A stretch of 64,000 bases of DNA from Microbulbifer thermotolerans (GTDB lineage: Bacteria > Pseudomonadota > Gammaproteobacteria > Pseudomonadales > Cellvibrionaceae). The first letter of the stretch is position 1. The number at the start of each line of letters is the position of its first letter. The DNA lies in NCBI RefSeq assembly GCF_900112305.1, contig NZ_FOKT01000005.1, positions 62,001 through 126,000 on the forward strand, in the 5' to 3' direction. Of the stretch, positions 46,571 through 55,635 are shown piece after piece. The translations under genes were made by a program, and so were the position numbers. Below the pieces are notes generated by a model. It saw only the letters and a list, made by a program, of their open reading frames with translations, had not been told where the DNA came from and did not search any database.

Positions 46571-47464
46571 ATGGCCGATATAGTAATCCTGGCGGTGCCG
46601 GGTATGGGGGTGGCGGACGAGGAATTCGCCGAGCCGCTGTTCGCGGCGCTGCGCGAGGGACTGGGAGACGACTGGTCCCGCTTGCATTGCGATACCGTTC
46701 TTTGCCAGGTTCACTTGCAAACAAATATCGAGCGGACCTTCGAGGGCATGCAAAAGCGCGATATGGATTTCCTGCGCGCGCGTAAGTTCATGCTCTACGG
46801 CATGGCGGAGAGCGCCGCGCAGCTGGGGGATATCCACCAGCGCGGCGGCAACTACGAAAAGGCCCAGCAGACGATCTATAACACGCTTGAAAGGGCGGCC
46901 AAGGCCGCCTCTGACAGCGCGCCGGTGGTACTGCTGACCCATTCGGTGGGCTGCGTCACTCTCTCCAACTATTTGTGGGATGCACAGAAAACCAGCCTGG
47001 GTCACGGCATCTGGCGCGATGGCGGCCCCCGCGGTGTACACAAGGGCTCGGCCCGGGATCTCTTCCTGCGTCTGAAAACGCTGAGCCATTGGTACACCCT
47101 GGGGGCCACCAATCCGCTCTGGTGCGCGGGTATGCCGCGGGATCAGATACAGGCGGTGACCTCGGCCACGCGCGGCTACAACTTCCGCTGGAAGAATTTC
47201 TACCACCCGGACGACCTGTTCGGCTGGCCTTTGAAGCCCCTCAGTCCCTCCTACAATCAGGCGGTTTACCGCGACTACGAAATCTGTCCACTGTCTGACT
47301 GGAGCGCGTCCCACTGGGGGCCGCAGCTGGTTTCCCACAATGGCTACTGGCGCAGCCAAATGGTGCATCAACAGTTGCTGGAGGATCTGCGAGCGCTGCT
47401 GAAAAGTCACCGCGGCCGCCGCCCGGCGGCGCCGGTGCGGACTGCGGCGGCGGCCGCGCTATAA
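46571..47464 (+). CDS. Putative alpha/beta-hydrolase-like protein
   Basis: The 297-residue protein has a hydrolase-like start (IVILAVPGMGVAD) and a nucleophile elbow LLTHSVGCVTLSNYL (Ser in THSVG), consistent with an alpha/beta hydrolase. Later His residues (LVSHNGYW) could complete a triad. No signal peptide is present. AGGGGC precedes the ATG. It lies divergent from malT and 35 bp upstream of the MBL hydrolase gene. The substrate is unknown. Confidence 0.65.
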   Translation: MADIVILAVPGMGVADEEFAEPLFAALREGLGDDWSRLHCDTVLCQVHLQTNIERTFEGMQKRDMDFLRARKFMLYGMAESAAQLGDIHQRGGNYEKAQQTIYNTLERAAKAASDSAPVVLLTHSVGCVTLSNYLWDAQKTSLGHGIWRDGGPRGVHKGSARDLFLRLKTLSHWYTLGATNPLWCAGMPRDQIQAVTSATRGYNFRWKNFYHPDDLFGWPLKPLSPSYNQAVYRDYEICPLSDWSASHWGPQLVSHNGYWRSQMVHQQLLEDLRALLKSHRGRRPAAPVRTAAAAAL

Positions 47465-47499
47465 TCCGCGGCACAATTTTCGAAGTATTGGTTTTTTGT

Positions 47500-48150
47500 A
47501 TGTCGTTGCAATTCCATACGGTTCCGGTCACGCCTTTTCAGCAAAACTGCACCCTACTTTGGTGCGAGAACAGCAAACGGGCGGCGGTGGTTGACCCCGG
47601 TGGGGACCTGGAGAAGATTCTGGCCGCGGTGGATGAGCGCGGTTTGCAGTTGGAGAAAATTCTGCTGACCCATGGCCACCTGGACCACGTCGGCGGCACC
47701 GCCGCGCTGGCCCGGCAGTTGCAGTTGCCGGTGGAGGGGCCCCATCGCGACGATGAGTTTTGGATAGCCCAATTGCCGGTGCAGGCACAGATGTTTGGCT
47801 TTCCACCCGCCGAGACCTTTACCCCCGACCGCTGGCTGGCTCAGGGCGACACTGTAACCGTGGGTGAAGAAACACTGGAAGTGCATCATTGCCCCGGCCA
47901 CACCCCGGGCCACGTTGTGTTTTTTCACCGCGCGGGCAAGCTGGCGCTGGTGGGGGATGTCCTCTTTGCCGGCTCTATCGGCCGTACGGATTTCCCCAGG
48001 GGCGACCACGACACCCTAATCCGTTCCATCACTGAAAAACTGTGGCCGCTGGGCGATGATGTGCGCTTTATCCCCGGTCACGGCCCAATGTCCTCCTTTG
48101 GCCAGGAGCGACAGAGCAATCCCTTTGTCGCTGACAAGCGCTTTGGTTGA
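47500..48150 (+). CDS. MBL-fold hydrolase, YcbL/glyoxalase II-like
   Basis: The ATG at 47500 (MSLQFHTVPVTPFQQNC) gives 216 residues. The zinc motif THGHLDH is present, with downstream ligands in HCPGHTPGH, GDVLFAGSIGRTD and FIPGHGP. Family knowledge: YcbL-type proteins hydrolyse thioesters such as S-lactoylglutathione. It lacks the C-terminal domain of full glyoxalase II. The following lipoprotein gene begins within 10 bp. Confidence 0.88.
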   Translation: MSLQFHTVPVTPFQQNCTLLWCENSKRAAVVDPGGDLEKILAAVDERGLQLEKILLTHGHLDHVGGTAALARQLQLPVEGPHRDDEFWIAQLPVQAQMFGFPPAETFTPDRWLAQGDTVTVGEETLEVHHCPGHTPGHVVFFHRAGKLALVGDVLFAGSIGRTDFPRGDHDTLIRSITEKLWPLGDDVRFIPGHGPMSSFGQERQSNPFVADKRFG

Positions 48151-48157
48151 TTTTGCC

Positions 48158-48718
48158 ATGAATCCCGCGAAGAGCCTTCTGTTACTCTTGACCGCGCTGC
48201 TCGCGGGCTGTGCCGTGATCTCTGAGGAGGCGTGTCAGGCCGGTCTCTGGTACGAGCGCGGTTTGCAGGACGGCGCCCGCGGGCGCGGCCAATCGCTGGT
48301 CTACGATATCGCGCGGCAGTGCCGCGAGTACGGCGTGCGCGTGGATACGGAGGCCTGGCTGCGCGGCCACGAGGAAGGCGTGGCTTATTTCTGCACGCCA
48401 GAGAACGGATACCGCCAGGGGCGCCTCGGCAACAGCTACGAAGGCGTGTGCACCGGGCCCGGCGCGGATTTGTTTTTGGCGGAATACCATCGCGGTCTCG
48501 CCGATTACCAGGTGGAGATGGAGTACCTGCAGCTGGCCCGTCGCTACGATGACCTGAGGCGTCAGCTCATAGCGGTAAACGCCGCCTTGGCCAGCGCGGG
48601 GGAGGAAGAGCAAATCCGGGCGCTGCAATTGCACCGCAGCGCCCTCAGGCGGGAACTGGATCTGTTGGATCTCCAGCTGCGCGGCTTCGGTTTTGTCGGC
48701 TTCAGCCGTTTTTATTGA
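48158..48718 (+). CDS. DUF2799 lipoprotein
   Basis: The ATG at 48158 gives 186 residues with a lipoprotein signal (LLLLTALLAGC, Cys18). The mature part repeats a YERGLQDGARGR-type motif (YRQGRLGNSYEGVC), as in DUF2799 proteins, and ends in a helical coiled-coil-like segment (QLIAVNAALASAGEEEQIRA). It is a probable outer-membrane or periplasmic lipoprotein of unknown role. Confidence 0.8.
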   Translation: MNPAKSLLLLLTALLAGCAVISEEACQAGLWYERGLQDGARGRGQSLVYDIARQCREYGVRVDTEAWLRGHEEGVAYFCTPENGYRQGRLGNSYEGVCTGPGADLFLAEYHRGLADYQVEMEYLQLARRYDDLRRQLIAVNAALASAGEEEQIRALQLHRSALRRELDLLDLQLRGFGFVGFSRFY

Positions 48719-48776
48719 CCCCATATTCGGGCGCCGGTAGATACCCCCCACGACATTTCAATCAGGAAGTAACTCA

Positions 48777-49202
48777 ATGGCAATCTGGCACAGTAACCCC
48801 ACTCCGGAGCAATTAAACGAAAATGCCGCCGGCTGTATGCCCGGTCATATCGGATTGAAAATTACCGAGGTGGGTGACGACTATCTGGTGGGAACCCTGC
48901 CGGTGGACCAGCGCACCCGACAGCCTTTCGGCATATTGCACGGTGGCGCCAATGTGGTATTGGCGGAGACCCTCGGTTCCATGGGGGCCAACCTTGTGGT
49001 GGATCCGGAAAAATACTATTGCGTCGGTCAGGAGATCAACGCCAATCACCTGCGCCCGGTGGCCGAGGGCGAAGTCACGGGTACGGCAAAACCCGTACAT
49101 ATTGGCCGCAGCAGCCAAGTGTGGGAAATCCGCATCACGGCTCCCAACGGCAAACTGAGCTGTATCTCCCGCATCACCATGGCGGTGGTTGCGCACGGCT
49201 AA
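48777..49202 (+). CDS. Hotdog-fold thioesterase (MenI/PaaI type)
   Basis: The 141-residue protein is a full single hotdog domain with GILHGGANVVLAETLGS, where the Glu is the catalytic residue in YdiI/MenI-type enzymes. Family members hydrolyse acyl-CoA such as 1,4-dihydroxy-2-naphthoyl-CoA or phenylacetyl-CoA intermediates in the cytoplasm. The exact substrate cannot be told. Its stop overlaps the next start (TAATG), showing coupling with the YgjP-like gene. Confidence 0.88.
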   Translation: MAIWHSNPTPEQLNENAAGCMPGHIGLKITEVGDDYLVGTLPVDQRTRQPFGILHGGANVVLAETLGSMGANLVVDPEKYYCVGQEINANHLRPVAEGEVTGTAKPVHIGRSSQVWEIRITAPNGKLSCISRITMAVVAHG

Positions 49203-49909
49203 TGAGCGAGGCGCAGACCTATACCTACGAGGATATCGCCTACCGGCTGGTGCGTTCGCCCCGGCGCAAACGCCTGGGTTTGGTTCTGGTGCCGTCTGGT
49301 GTCGAAGTGCGTATTCCCGAGCGCTGTGCGGCGCGTTACGGCCACCAGTTTTTGCGGGACAATGCACACTGGGTACGCAGCCAACTGTCGCGCGCCCGTG
49401 AGCGTGCGGCCCAGGTCCCCGTCTACGAGTATGCCTTTGGCGAGCGTTTCCCCTGGCTGGGGCGCGCGTTGCCGCTGGAACGGGCTGGGGCCAGTAGTGC
49501 CAGCGGTATTGGCGCGGATGCCATAGCGCTCTATACCCGTCAGCGCCAGCCGGATAAGAGGCAAGTACAGGCGGCGTTGCAGCGGCTCTATCAGCGCGAA
49601 GCCCTGGCACTGCTTACGGAAAAGTCAGCGCGGTTGGCGGAGCGGCTTGGGCTCGCTTTTTCCTCGGTGCGCGTGCGCCGCACCAAGAGCAAGTGGGGCC
49701 ATTGCACCAGTCGCGGCGAACTGCAGTACAACTGGCTAGTGTGCCAGGCCCCTGAGCCGGTGGTGGATTACCTGGTGGCACATGAGGTTTCACATCTGCG
49801 GCATCACAATCACAGCCGCGCTTTCTGGTCTCTGGTAGAGAGTGTCTGTCCGAGCTACAAAGTGCTGCGGCGCTGGTTGCGGGACAACGGCCATCGCCTC
49901 ACCCTCTGA
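49202..49909 (+). CDS. YgjP-like (M48/DUF45) metallopeptidase
   Basis: Start at the ATG at 49202, overlapping the thioesterase stop by one base; the longer open frame upstream is antisense noise. The 235-residue protein has the family core KSKWGHCTSRGELQYNW and zinc motif HEVSHLRHHNHSRAFW (HExxH near 192-196). YgjP-like proteins are cytoplasmic zinc peptidase homologues sometimes found beside restriction systems; the physiological substrate is unknown. Confidence 0.88.
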   Translation: MSEAQTYTYEDIAYRLVRSPRRKRLGLVLVPSGVEVRIPERCAARYGHQFLRDNAHWVRSQLSRARERAAQVPVYEYAFGERFPWLGRALPLERAGASSASGIGADAIALYTRQRQPDKRQVQAALQRLYQREALALLTEKSARLAERLGLAFSSVRVRRTKSKWGHCTSRGELQYNWLVCQAPEPVVDYLVAHEVSHLRHHNHSRAFWSLVESVCPSYKVLRRWLRDNGHRLTL

Positions 49910-49951
49910 TTTGTTTTTCTCCCAGCACAACCTGTTTTTCCCTGTAAGTTT

Positions 49952-51316
49952 ATGGCTAAAAAGCCCCGTTTCTTTTCAGCGCCGAAACCCGCCAGAAAAA
50001 ATCTGCCCGCGGGCGCCGAGGCGGAGATCGAAAAATTCAGCCACGACATGCGCGGTATTGCCCGGGTGAGCGGCAAGGCGGTATTTATCGATAATGCACT
50101 GCCGGGAGAAAAGGTGAAATTCCGCTATTCCGCGCGGCGCTCGAAGTTTGACGAGGGGGCGGCGCAGGAGGTGCTGCAACCATCCCCGCAGCGCTGCGAG
50201 CCGCGCTGTGTCCACGCGCATCTGTGCGGTGGCTGCTCGCTGCAGCATTTAGTGCCAGAGGCACAGATTGCAGCCAAACAGAAGGTGCTGCTGGATCAGC
50301 TGGCCCGCTTCGGTGGTATCGAGGTCCCGGAACTGCTGCCTCCCCTGGTGGCCGCTCCCTTCGGATACCGGCGCAGAGCGCGTATTGGCATCCGCATTGT
50401 CGGTAGGGGAGCAAAGAAGACGCTGGTGTTCGGATTCCGTCAGAAAGGTTCCAACGATTTGACGGAGATCGACGAATGCCCGGTGCTGCACCCGCTGATC
50501 GCGGCTCAGATACCGCGCTTGAAACAGCTGGTGGGCGAAAGTGATGGGCGCGCCTATTTTTCACAGCTGGAAGTGGTGGTTGGAGAAAGCGCCGCAGCCA
50601 TTGTCCTGCGGCACCTGAAACCAGTGACGGCCGCGGACCGCGAGCGCTGGCTGGCGTTTGCCGCCGAGACCGGTATTCATCTGTACTTGCAGCCAGGGGA
50701 CGCGGCCAGTGCCCACAAAATCTGGCCCGGCGATGGAGAAGATTATCTGACCTACGACTTGCCGGAATTTGATTTGACATTGCGCTTTCATCCGCTGGAC
50801 TTTGTCCAGGTCAATGCCGTTATCAACCGGCAGATGGTGGCGCGGGCAGTGGAATTGCTGAATCCGCAGGCGGGTGAGCGACTGCTGGATCTGTTTTGCG
50901 GTCTCGGTAATTTCACTCTCCCTCTAGCGCGCCGCGCGGGCGCTGTAGTGGGGGTGGAAGGCGAGGGCGGACTCACGCAAAGAGGCGTGGATAACGCCGC
51001 TTTGAACGGACTGCGCAATGTTAGTTTTCACGCCTGTGATCTGACGCAGTCGATCGAGTCGCACCCATGGGCCGCCGGTGGTTTCGACGGTATTCTCCTC
51101 GACCCGCCGCGCAGTGGTGCCCTGGAAGTGGTGCGGCGTCTTGCGCGATTTGACGCCAAGCGAATCGTCTATGTGTCCTGCAATCCTGCCACTTTGGCCC
51201 GGGATGCCGGTGAGCTGAAATCTCTTGGCTATTCACTGGTTAAGGCGGGCGTTATGGATATGTTTCCGCACACAGATCACGTGGAATCCATCGCGCTTTT
51301 CAAAAAAACACGATGA
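49952..51316 (+). CDS. rlmD: 23S rRNA (uracil-1939-C5)-methyltransferase RlmD
   Basis: The 454-residue protein has an N-terminal TRAM domain, the iron-sulfur Cys cluster (CEPRCVHAHLCGGC), and a SAM-dependent methyltransferase domain (LLDLFCGLGNFTLPLA, LLDPPRSGA). The catalytic Cys lies in YVSCNPATLARD. It methylates U1939 in 23S rRNA. Length and motifs are normal. It follows the YgjP gene by about 40 bp. Confidence 0.95.
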   Translation: MAKKPRFFSAPKPARKNLPAGAEAEIEKFSHDMRGIARVSGKAVFIDNALPGEKVKFRYSARRSKFDEGAAQEVLQPSPQRCEPRCVHAHLCGGCSLQHLVPEAQIAAKQKVLLDQLARFGGIEVPELLPPLVAAPFGYRRRARIGIRIVGRGAKKTLVFGFRQKGSNDLTEIDECPVLHPLIAAQIPRLKQLVGESDGRAYFSQLEVVVGESAAAIVLRHLKPVTAADRERWLAFAAETGIHLYLQPGDAASAHKIWPGDGEDYLTYDLPEFDLTLRFHPLDFVQVNAVINRQMVARAVELLNPQAGERLLDLFCGLGNFTLPLARRAGAVVGVEGEGGLTQRGVDNAALNGLRNVSFHACDLTQSIESHPWAAGGFDGILLDPPRSGALEVVRRLARFDAKRIVYVSCNPATLARDAGELKSLGYSLVKAGVMDMFPHTDHVESIALFKKTR

Positions 51317-51395
51317 ACCCGATTGCGGCCGGTGAGGCCGTTGGTGCTCCTGTCAATCTGGCGTAAACTGCGCACAAATCCTGGAGAGTCCGCCC

Positions 51396-51764
51396 ATGCA
51401 AATCGAACCACTGAGTGACGATTTCGAACATAACTGCGCGCGTTTTTTGCCGGAAGCGGCTGCGCAGGGCTGTGTCTGGGCGCTGGAGGGCAATGAAGGG
51501 TTTGCCCTGTGCGAGTCGGTCAAATACCCGCAGACAGAGGTGATGCCCTTCTGGTCCCAGCGCGAGTTTGCCGAAATACACGTCGAGGGGGATTGGGCCG
51601 AATACCAGGTGGTGCCTATCGACCTGGAAGAGTTTATGGACGACTGGCTCACTGGCATGCACGAAGATGTACTGCTGGTGGGTATCAACTGGAACCGCGA
51701 GCTCGAAGGTATCGAGATGGAGCCGCTGGATCTGCTCGAGCAGCTGGAACAGGAGCTGCGCTAA
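51396..51764 (+). CDS. DUF2750 family protein
   Basis: The 122-residue acidic protein matches the DUF2750 pattern (ALEGNEGFALCESVKYPQTE, PFWSQREFAEIH, IDLEEFMDDWLTGM). It is cytoplasmic and has no assigned function. It lies in a run of plus-strand housekeeping genes. Confidence 0.82.
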   Translation: MQIEPLSDDFEHNCARFLPEAAAQGCVWALEGNEGFALCESVKYPQTEVMPFWSQREFAEIHVEGDWAEYQVVPIDLEEFMDDWLTGMHEDVLLVGINWNRELEGIEMEPLDLLEQLEQELR

Positions 51765-51823
51765 CCTTTCCGCTTGCGGCTGTCTTGTGCGGACACCAGC
51801 GGCGGTATCGACAGGAGCCTGAT

Positions 51824-52195
51824 ATGGGGCAGTTTCTCGGTTTGCGCACTGTGATCTACGGGGTCACCAATATCGCTGAAGCAAAAGACTGGTACAGCCG
51901 CCTGCTGGAGCAGGAGCCCTATTTCGATTCCGAGTGTTATGTGGGCTTTAATGTCGGTGGCTACGAGTTGGGGCTGGACCCGGACGCGCGCAATGTGATC
52001 AGCCGCGCCGACGGTGTAGTGGCCTACTGGGGCGTGCGCGACATAGATGCCCAGGTAGAGCGCATCAACGCCCTGGGCGCGCGCCAGCACAGTGATATAG
52101 TGGACGTGGGCGAGGGCATACGCATGGCGACATTTCTCGACCCCTACGGCAATATTTTTGGCATTATCGAAAACCCTCACTTCAAAGCGGAGTAG
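51824..52195 (+). CDS. VOC (glyoxalase/bleomycin resistance) domain protein
   Basis: The ATG at 51824 has AGGAG upstream; a longer frame to 51509 overlaps the previous gene and is rejected. The 123-residue protein is a single VOC domain (TVIYGVTNIAEAKDWYSRLL ... FLDPYGNIFGIIENPH). These proteins are metal-dependent lyases, dioxygenases or resistance proteins. No specific role can be assigned. Confidence 0.86.
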   Translation: MGQFLGLRTVIYGVTNIAEAKDWYSRLLEQEPYFDSECYVGFNVGGYELGLDPDARNVISRADGVVAYWGVRDIDAQVERINALGARQHSDIVDVGEGIRMATFLDPYGNIFGIIENPHFKAE

Positions 52196-52207
52196 CTGGA
52201 GTTCCCC

Positions 52208-53119
52208 GTGAACAAACCGCCGGCATCGAGGTTTCGCCCTTCAGATCGTACGTTGGCCGCCGAGAGCCTGGCGAAAATCGGACGCGGTTATGTGGTGCCG
52301 GACCGCGTGGCACTGATTACCGGTTGTTCCACCGGCATCGGGCGCGAGCTGGCGCTGGCGCTGCACCGCCGCGGCACCATCGTCATCGCCACCGCGCGGC
52401 GCCCGGAAAGCCTGCAGGAACTGGCGGACCTGGGCATTGCCACTGAGGCCCTGGATGTCAATTCCCAGGCGGATATCAACCGCGTGGTGCATGCGCTCAA
52501 GACCGCCTATGGACGCCTGGATATCCTTATCAATAACGCCGGTTTTGGCCAGATGGGGCCGTTGCTGGAGCTTGATACCCGAACCCTGGAAAACCAGTTT
52601 CGCACCAATGTGTTTGCCCCCATGGCGCTGATTCGCGCCTGTGCCCCCCTTATGAAATCCGAGCGCCGCGGCCTGATCTGTAATATCGGATCGGTATCCG
52701 GTGTCATGCCCACCCCGTTCTCCGGCGCCTACTGTGCCTCCAAGGCCGCACTGCACACTTTATCGGATGTGCTGCGCCTGGAACTGCGGCCTTTCGGCAT
52801 CCGCGTGATGACGGTGCAGCCCGGCGCTATCGCCTCGGAGTTTGGCCGTCATGCGGAAGTTTCTCTGCGCGGCCTGCTGGCCCCGGACTCCTGGTACAAG
52901 CGGCAGGAGGAAGCAGTGCGCGCCCGTGCTCTGGCGTCGCAACAAAATGCCACTCTGGCGCGGGATATGGCGAAACGTCTGGTGGCGGAACTACTGAAAA
53001 AGCGTCCGCCGGCATTGGTGCGCATTGGCAACAAAAGCCGCCTGTTGCCCTGGATGGCCCGCTGGTTGCCGCGGCGGCTGCGGGACTGGCTGCTTGCGCG
53101 GCGATTCAAATTGCGCTGA
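52208..53119 (+). CDS. Short-chain dehydrogenase/reductase
   Basis: The GTG at 52208 has TGGAG 7 bp upstream. The 303-residue protein has the Rossmann motif TGCSTGIGRELA, NNAGFG, Ser in IGSVSG and the YCASK active site (Tyr and Lys). It is a classical SDR using NAD(P)H on an unknown alcohol or ketone. The C-terminal extension is rich in Arg. It starts 12 bp after the VOC gene. A MITE-like element lies about 160 bp downstream. Confidence 0.9.
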   Translation: MNKPPASRFRPSDRTLAAESLAKIGRGYVVPDRVALITGCSTGIGRELALALHRRGTIVIATARRPESLQELADLGIATEALDVNSQADINRVVHALKTAYGRLDILINNAGFGQMGPLLELDTRTLENQFRTNVFAPMALIRACAPLMKSERRGLICNIGSVSGVMPTPFSGAYCASKAALHTLSDVLRLELRPFGIRVMTVQPGAIASEFGRHAEVSLRGLLAPDSWYKRQEEAVRARALASQQNATLARDMAKRLVAELLKKRPPALVRIGNKSRLLPWMARWLPRRLRDWLLARRFKLR

Positions 53120-53149
53120 GCATAGAGGCGTCCCGGCGCGGAAACGTCC

Positions 53150-53731
53150 CGGCGCGCTTCACGGACTGCGGCTGCCAGCCAGCCCGGCACTTCGGCAAAA
53201 CTTCCGCACAACACTACTTCTCCACTGCTCCACGTCATCAGGTACTCTTCGAGCAATCTGTTCACCACCGGGATATAGGCTTAGGGAGCACCTGATTAAT
53301 CCGCGTGAGCACTATGGTAGGCTCTGGGACGCTCAGGCAATGGGGTGGATATTTCGAAAATGCACGAACACTTCCCCTAGCCCCGACGGATACATCCCTG
53401 TATCCGACAGTTCCTAAATATCCATCCTGTCCCCTGGGCTTCTCATCCGCCCCCAGAAAGTGAATTAATCAGAGGTTCCTTAGGCATGGCCTCCTGCTGT
53501 CGGCTGGCCCGCACCTCTATTGTCTCTACAATCAGCACCTGCAGCGCCTGATTGGTCGCCGCTTTCTACCAGCGGATAGTCGATGCCCTTCGCGCGCACA
53601 TCGAGCAGCGGGATATTGTTGAGGAATAATTTTTTAGTAATCAGCGGTGTTCTGGCGCAACGTCCGTCTCTTGAATAAGCACCGCAGTGTAATCTGAATA
53701 ACGGCGGTAAAGCAGGGGCGCTATTTTTCAT
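53150..53731 (-). pseudogene. Possible remnant of mnmH (selU) split by a MITE-like element
   Basis: Minus-strand sequence before the repeat (53481-53731) encodes LITKKLFLNNIPLLDVRA, which resembles the N-terminal rhodanese start of tRNA 2-selenouridine synthase (FLxxxPLLDVRAPVEF). Sequence beyond the repeat (53150-53281) encodes VNRLLEEYLMTWSSGEVVLC and GSFAEVPGWLAA, faintly like the MnmH C-terminus. Most of the gene (about 700 bp) is missing. This is resemblance by eye only. No intact frame spans the region. Confidence 0.3.
53284..53480 (+). mobile_element. MITE-like element (copy 11, 197 bp)
   Basis: Left end GGGAGCACCTGATTAATCCG, right end GTGAATTAATCAGAGGTTCC, flanked by TA at 53282-53283 and 53481-53482. 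The central stem (GGATATTTCGAAA; TAAATATCCATCC) and ACATCCCTGT apex are retained; part of the right arm is deleted. It occupies the middle of the gap between the SDR and SLC13 genes. Confidence 0.88.
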
Positions 53732-55580
53732 GACAATGGATCAGCTGGCCATTCTTACTATTCTCGCGGTCACCATCGGTTTGTTTATCTGGGGACCCTG
53801 GCGTCATGACATGGTGGCATTGGCGTCGTTGCTGGCCTGCGTTTTTACTGGCCTGATTCAACCTGAAGATGCCTTTAAAGGGTTTGGTCATCCCGCTGTG
53901 GTAACCGTGGCCAGCGTGTTGATATTGAGCCGCGGGCTGCAGAATACCGGCGCCATGGACGCGCTGGCACATCGCGTGGTGCCCACGCGGGGTAGCGCCA
54001 CTTTGTCGATCGCTGCTCTGACCGGACTCGGGGCTCTGATGTCGGGGTTTATGAACAATGTGGGTGCCATGGCGCTGTTGATGCCGGTGGCCTCCGAAGT
54101 GGCGGACAAGCAACAGCTGCCACCGGGTAAGGTGCTGATGCCGCTTTCTTTCGGCACCATCCTCGGCGGTATGACTACGTTGATCGGCACGCCGCCAAAT
54201 CTGATTGTTTCCGGTTTCCGCGCCAGCGCCGGAGCCGGCAGTTACGGCATGTTCGATTTTACCCCCGTGGGTTTGGCGGTGGCCCTGGTGGGGGTGATGT
54301 TCGTATCCCTGATTGGCTGGCGCCTGGTGCCTGCTCGTACCCAGGCGGGGGCGGCGACTTTTGATACCGGCACTTATCTGACCGAAGCGCTGGTGGAAGA
54401 AAAGAGCGCTGCGGCGGACAAAAGTCTGCGTGAGATCATGCATATTTTGGAGCGCGAGGACGCCCAGGTGGTGGGCGTGGTACACAACAATGCGCGAGTG
54501 TCTCCAGCCATTCCCTGGCAGCGGGTACACGCCGGCGACATTCTGGTGCTGGAAGCAGAACCCGAAGCCCTGTCGACGGCGATTTCCAGTCTGGGGTTGA
54601 AATTGGCCGGGGAGCAGGAAAAAGAGGAAGAAAAAACTCGTGGGAAAGATGGCGCGGGGGACGGGCGCGAGCAGGAATCGCCCGCGCCGAAAAAAGAAAA
54701 GGAAAAGTCCGGCACAGTGCACGGCGATGTACAGCTGCGGGAGCTGGTAGTGATGCCGGACTCCTCGCTGGTGGGCCGCACGGCGCAGTTTCTGCGGCTG
54801 CCGACGCGCTACGAAATCAACCTGCTGGCCCTGTCGCGCCAGGGGCGGCGCTCGATTCGCCGGCTCAAATCCACGCCCTTGTTGGCCGGTGATGCGCTGC
54901 TGATGATGGGAACGGACGAGGCCCTCAGCACCTTTGCCCACGAGCAGGGCTGCGTACCGCTGGCCCAGCGGGATATCAGCATTCCCAATAAAGAAAAGGC
55001 CGCGGTGGCGCTAGTGGCCATGGCCATCGCTGTGGGCGGTGCCGCCTTCGGCTTGCTGCCCGCGGCCATTTCCTTCGCCACCTGCGCCCTGGCGTTTATG
55101 GTCTTGAAGGTGGTGCCGCTGCGGGGGTTTTACGAGTCTATCGACGGTTCGGTGATCGTTTTGCTGGGTACGCTTATCTCGGTTGCGGAAGTGATGGAAT
55201 ATACGGGGGCGGCGGACCTGATTGCCCAGGGAGTGCTCGATACGATCGCCCAGGGCAGTCCGGTGATTGCGCTGGTGATACTGCTGGTGGTGACCATGAC
55301 CCTGTCGGATTTTATGAATAATGCGGCCACCGCGGCGGTGATGTGTTCCATCGCTCTGTCCACGGCGGCACAACTGAATGCCAATCCTGACAGCTTTCTG
55401 ATGGCGGTCGCCATCGGCGCTTCCTGCGCCTTCCTGACCCCGGTGGGCCACCAGAACAATACCTTGATTCTGGGGCCGGGGGGATTCAAATTCGGCGATT
55501 ACTGGCGAATGGGACTACCGATGGAGATTCTGGTCATTCTGGTCAGCGTTCCCGTGTTGCTGAAAGTGTGGCCCTTGTAA
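53730..55580 (+). CDS. SLC13-type anion permease with RCK_C domains
   Basis: The 616-residue protein has two blocks of membrane segments with paired signatures GFMNNVGAMALLMP / GTPPNLIVSG and DFMNNAATAAVM / GHQNNTLILGPGG, typical of SLC13/CitM-like sodium-coupled transporters. A cytoplasmic middle (about 225-415) carries two TrkA-C (RCK_C) regulatory domains. They are separated by a highly charged stretch (about 293-330, EKEEEKTRGKDGAGDGREQE). Likely substrates are sulfate or di/tricarboxylates. An ATG two codons later is a possible start. Confidence 0.88.
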   Translation: MTMDQLAILTILAVTIGLFIWGPWRHDMVALASLLACVFTGLIQPEDAFKGFGHPAVVTVASVLILSRGLQNTGAMDALAHRVVPTRGSATLSIAALTGLGALMSGFMNNVGAMALLMPVASEVADKQQLPPGKVLMPLSFGTILGGMTTLIGTPPNLIVSGFRASAGAGSYGMFDFTPVGLAVALVGVMFVSLIGWRLVPARTQAGAATFDTGTYLTEALVEEKSAAADKSLREIMHILEREDAQVVGVVHNNARVSPAIPWQRVHAGDILVLEAEPEALSTAISSLGLKLAGEQEKEEEKTRGKDGAGDGREQESPAPKKEKEKSGTVHGDVQLRELVVMPDSSLVGRTAQFLRLPTRYEINLLALSRQGRRSIRRLKSTPLLAGDALLMMGTDEALSTFAHEQGCVPLAQRDISIPNKEKAAVALVAMAIAVGGAAFGLLPAAISFATCALAFMVLKVVPLRGFYESIDGSVIVLLGTLISVAEVMEYTGAADLIAQGVLDTIAQGSPVIALVILLVVTMTLSDFMNNAATAAVMCSIALSTAAQLNANPDSFLMAVAIGASCAFLTPVGHQNNTLILGPGGFKFGDYWRMGLPMEILVILVSVPVLLKVWPL

Positions 55581-55635
55581 TGCTGGTACTTCGCAAAAGG
55601 GAATCGAAGTGCCGTGTTGAAAGTGCCGTCCGCCC

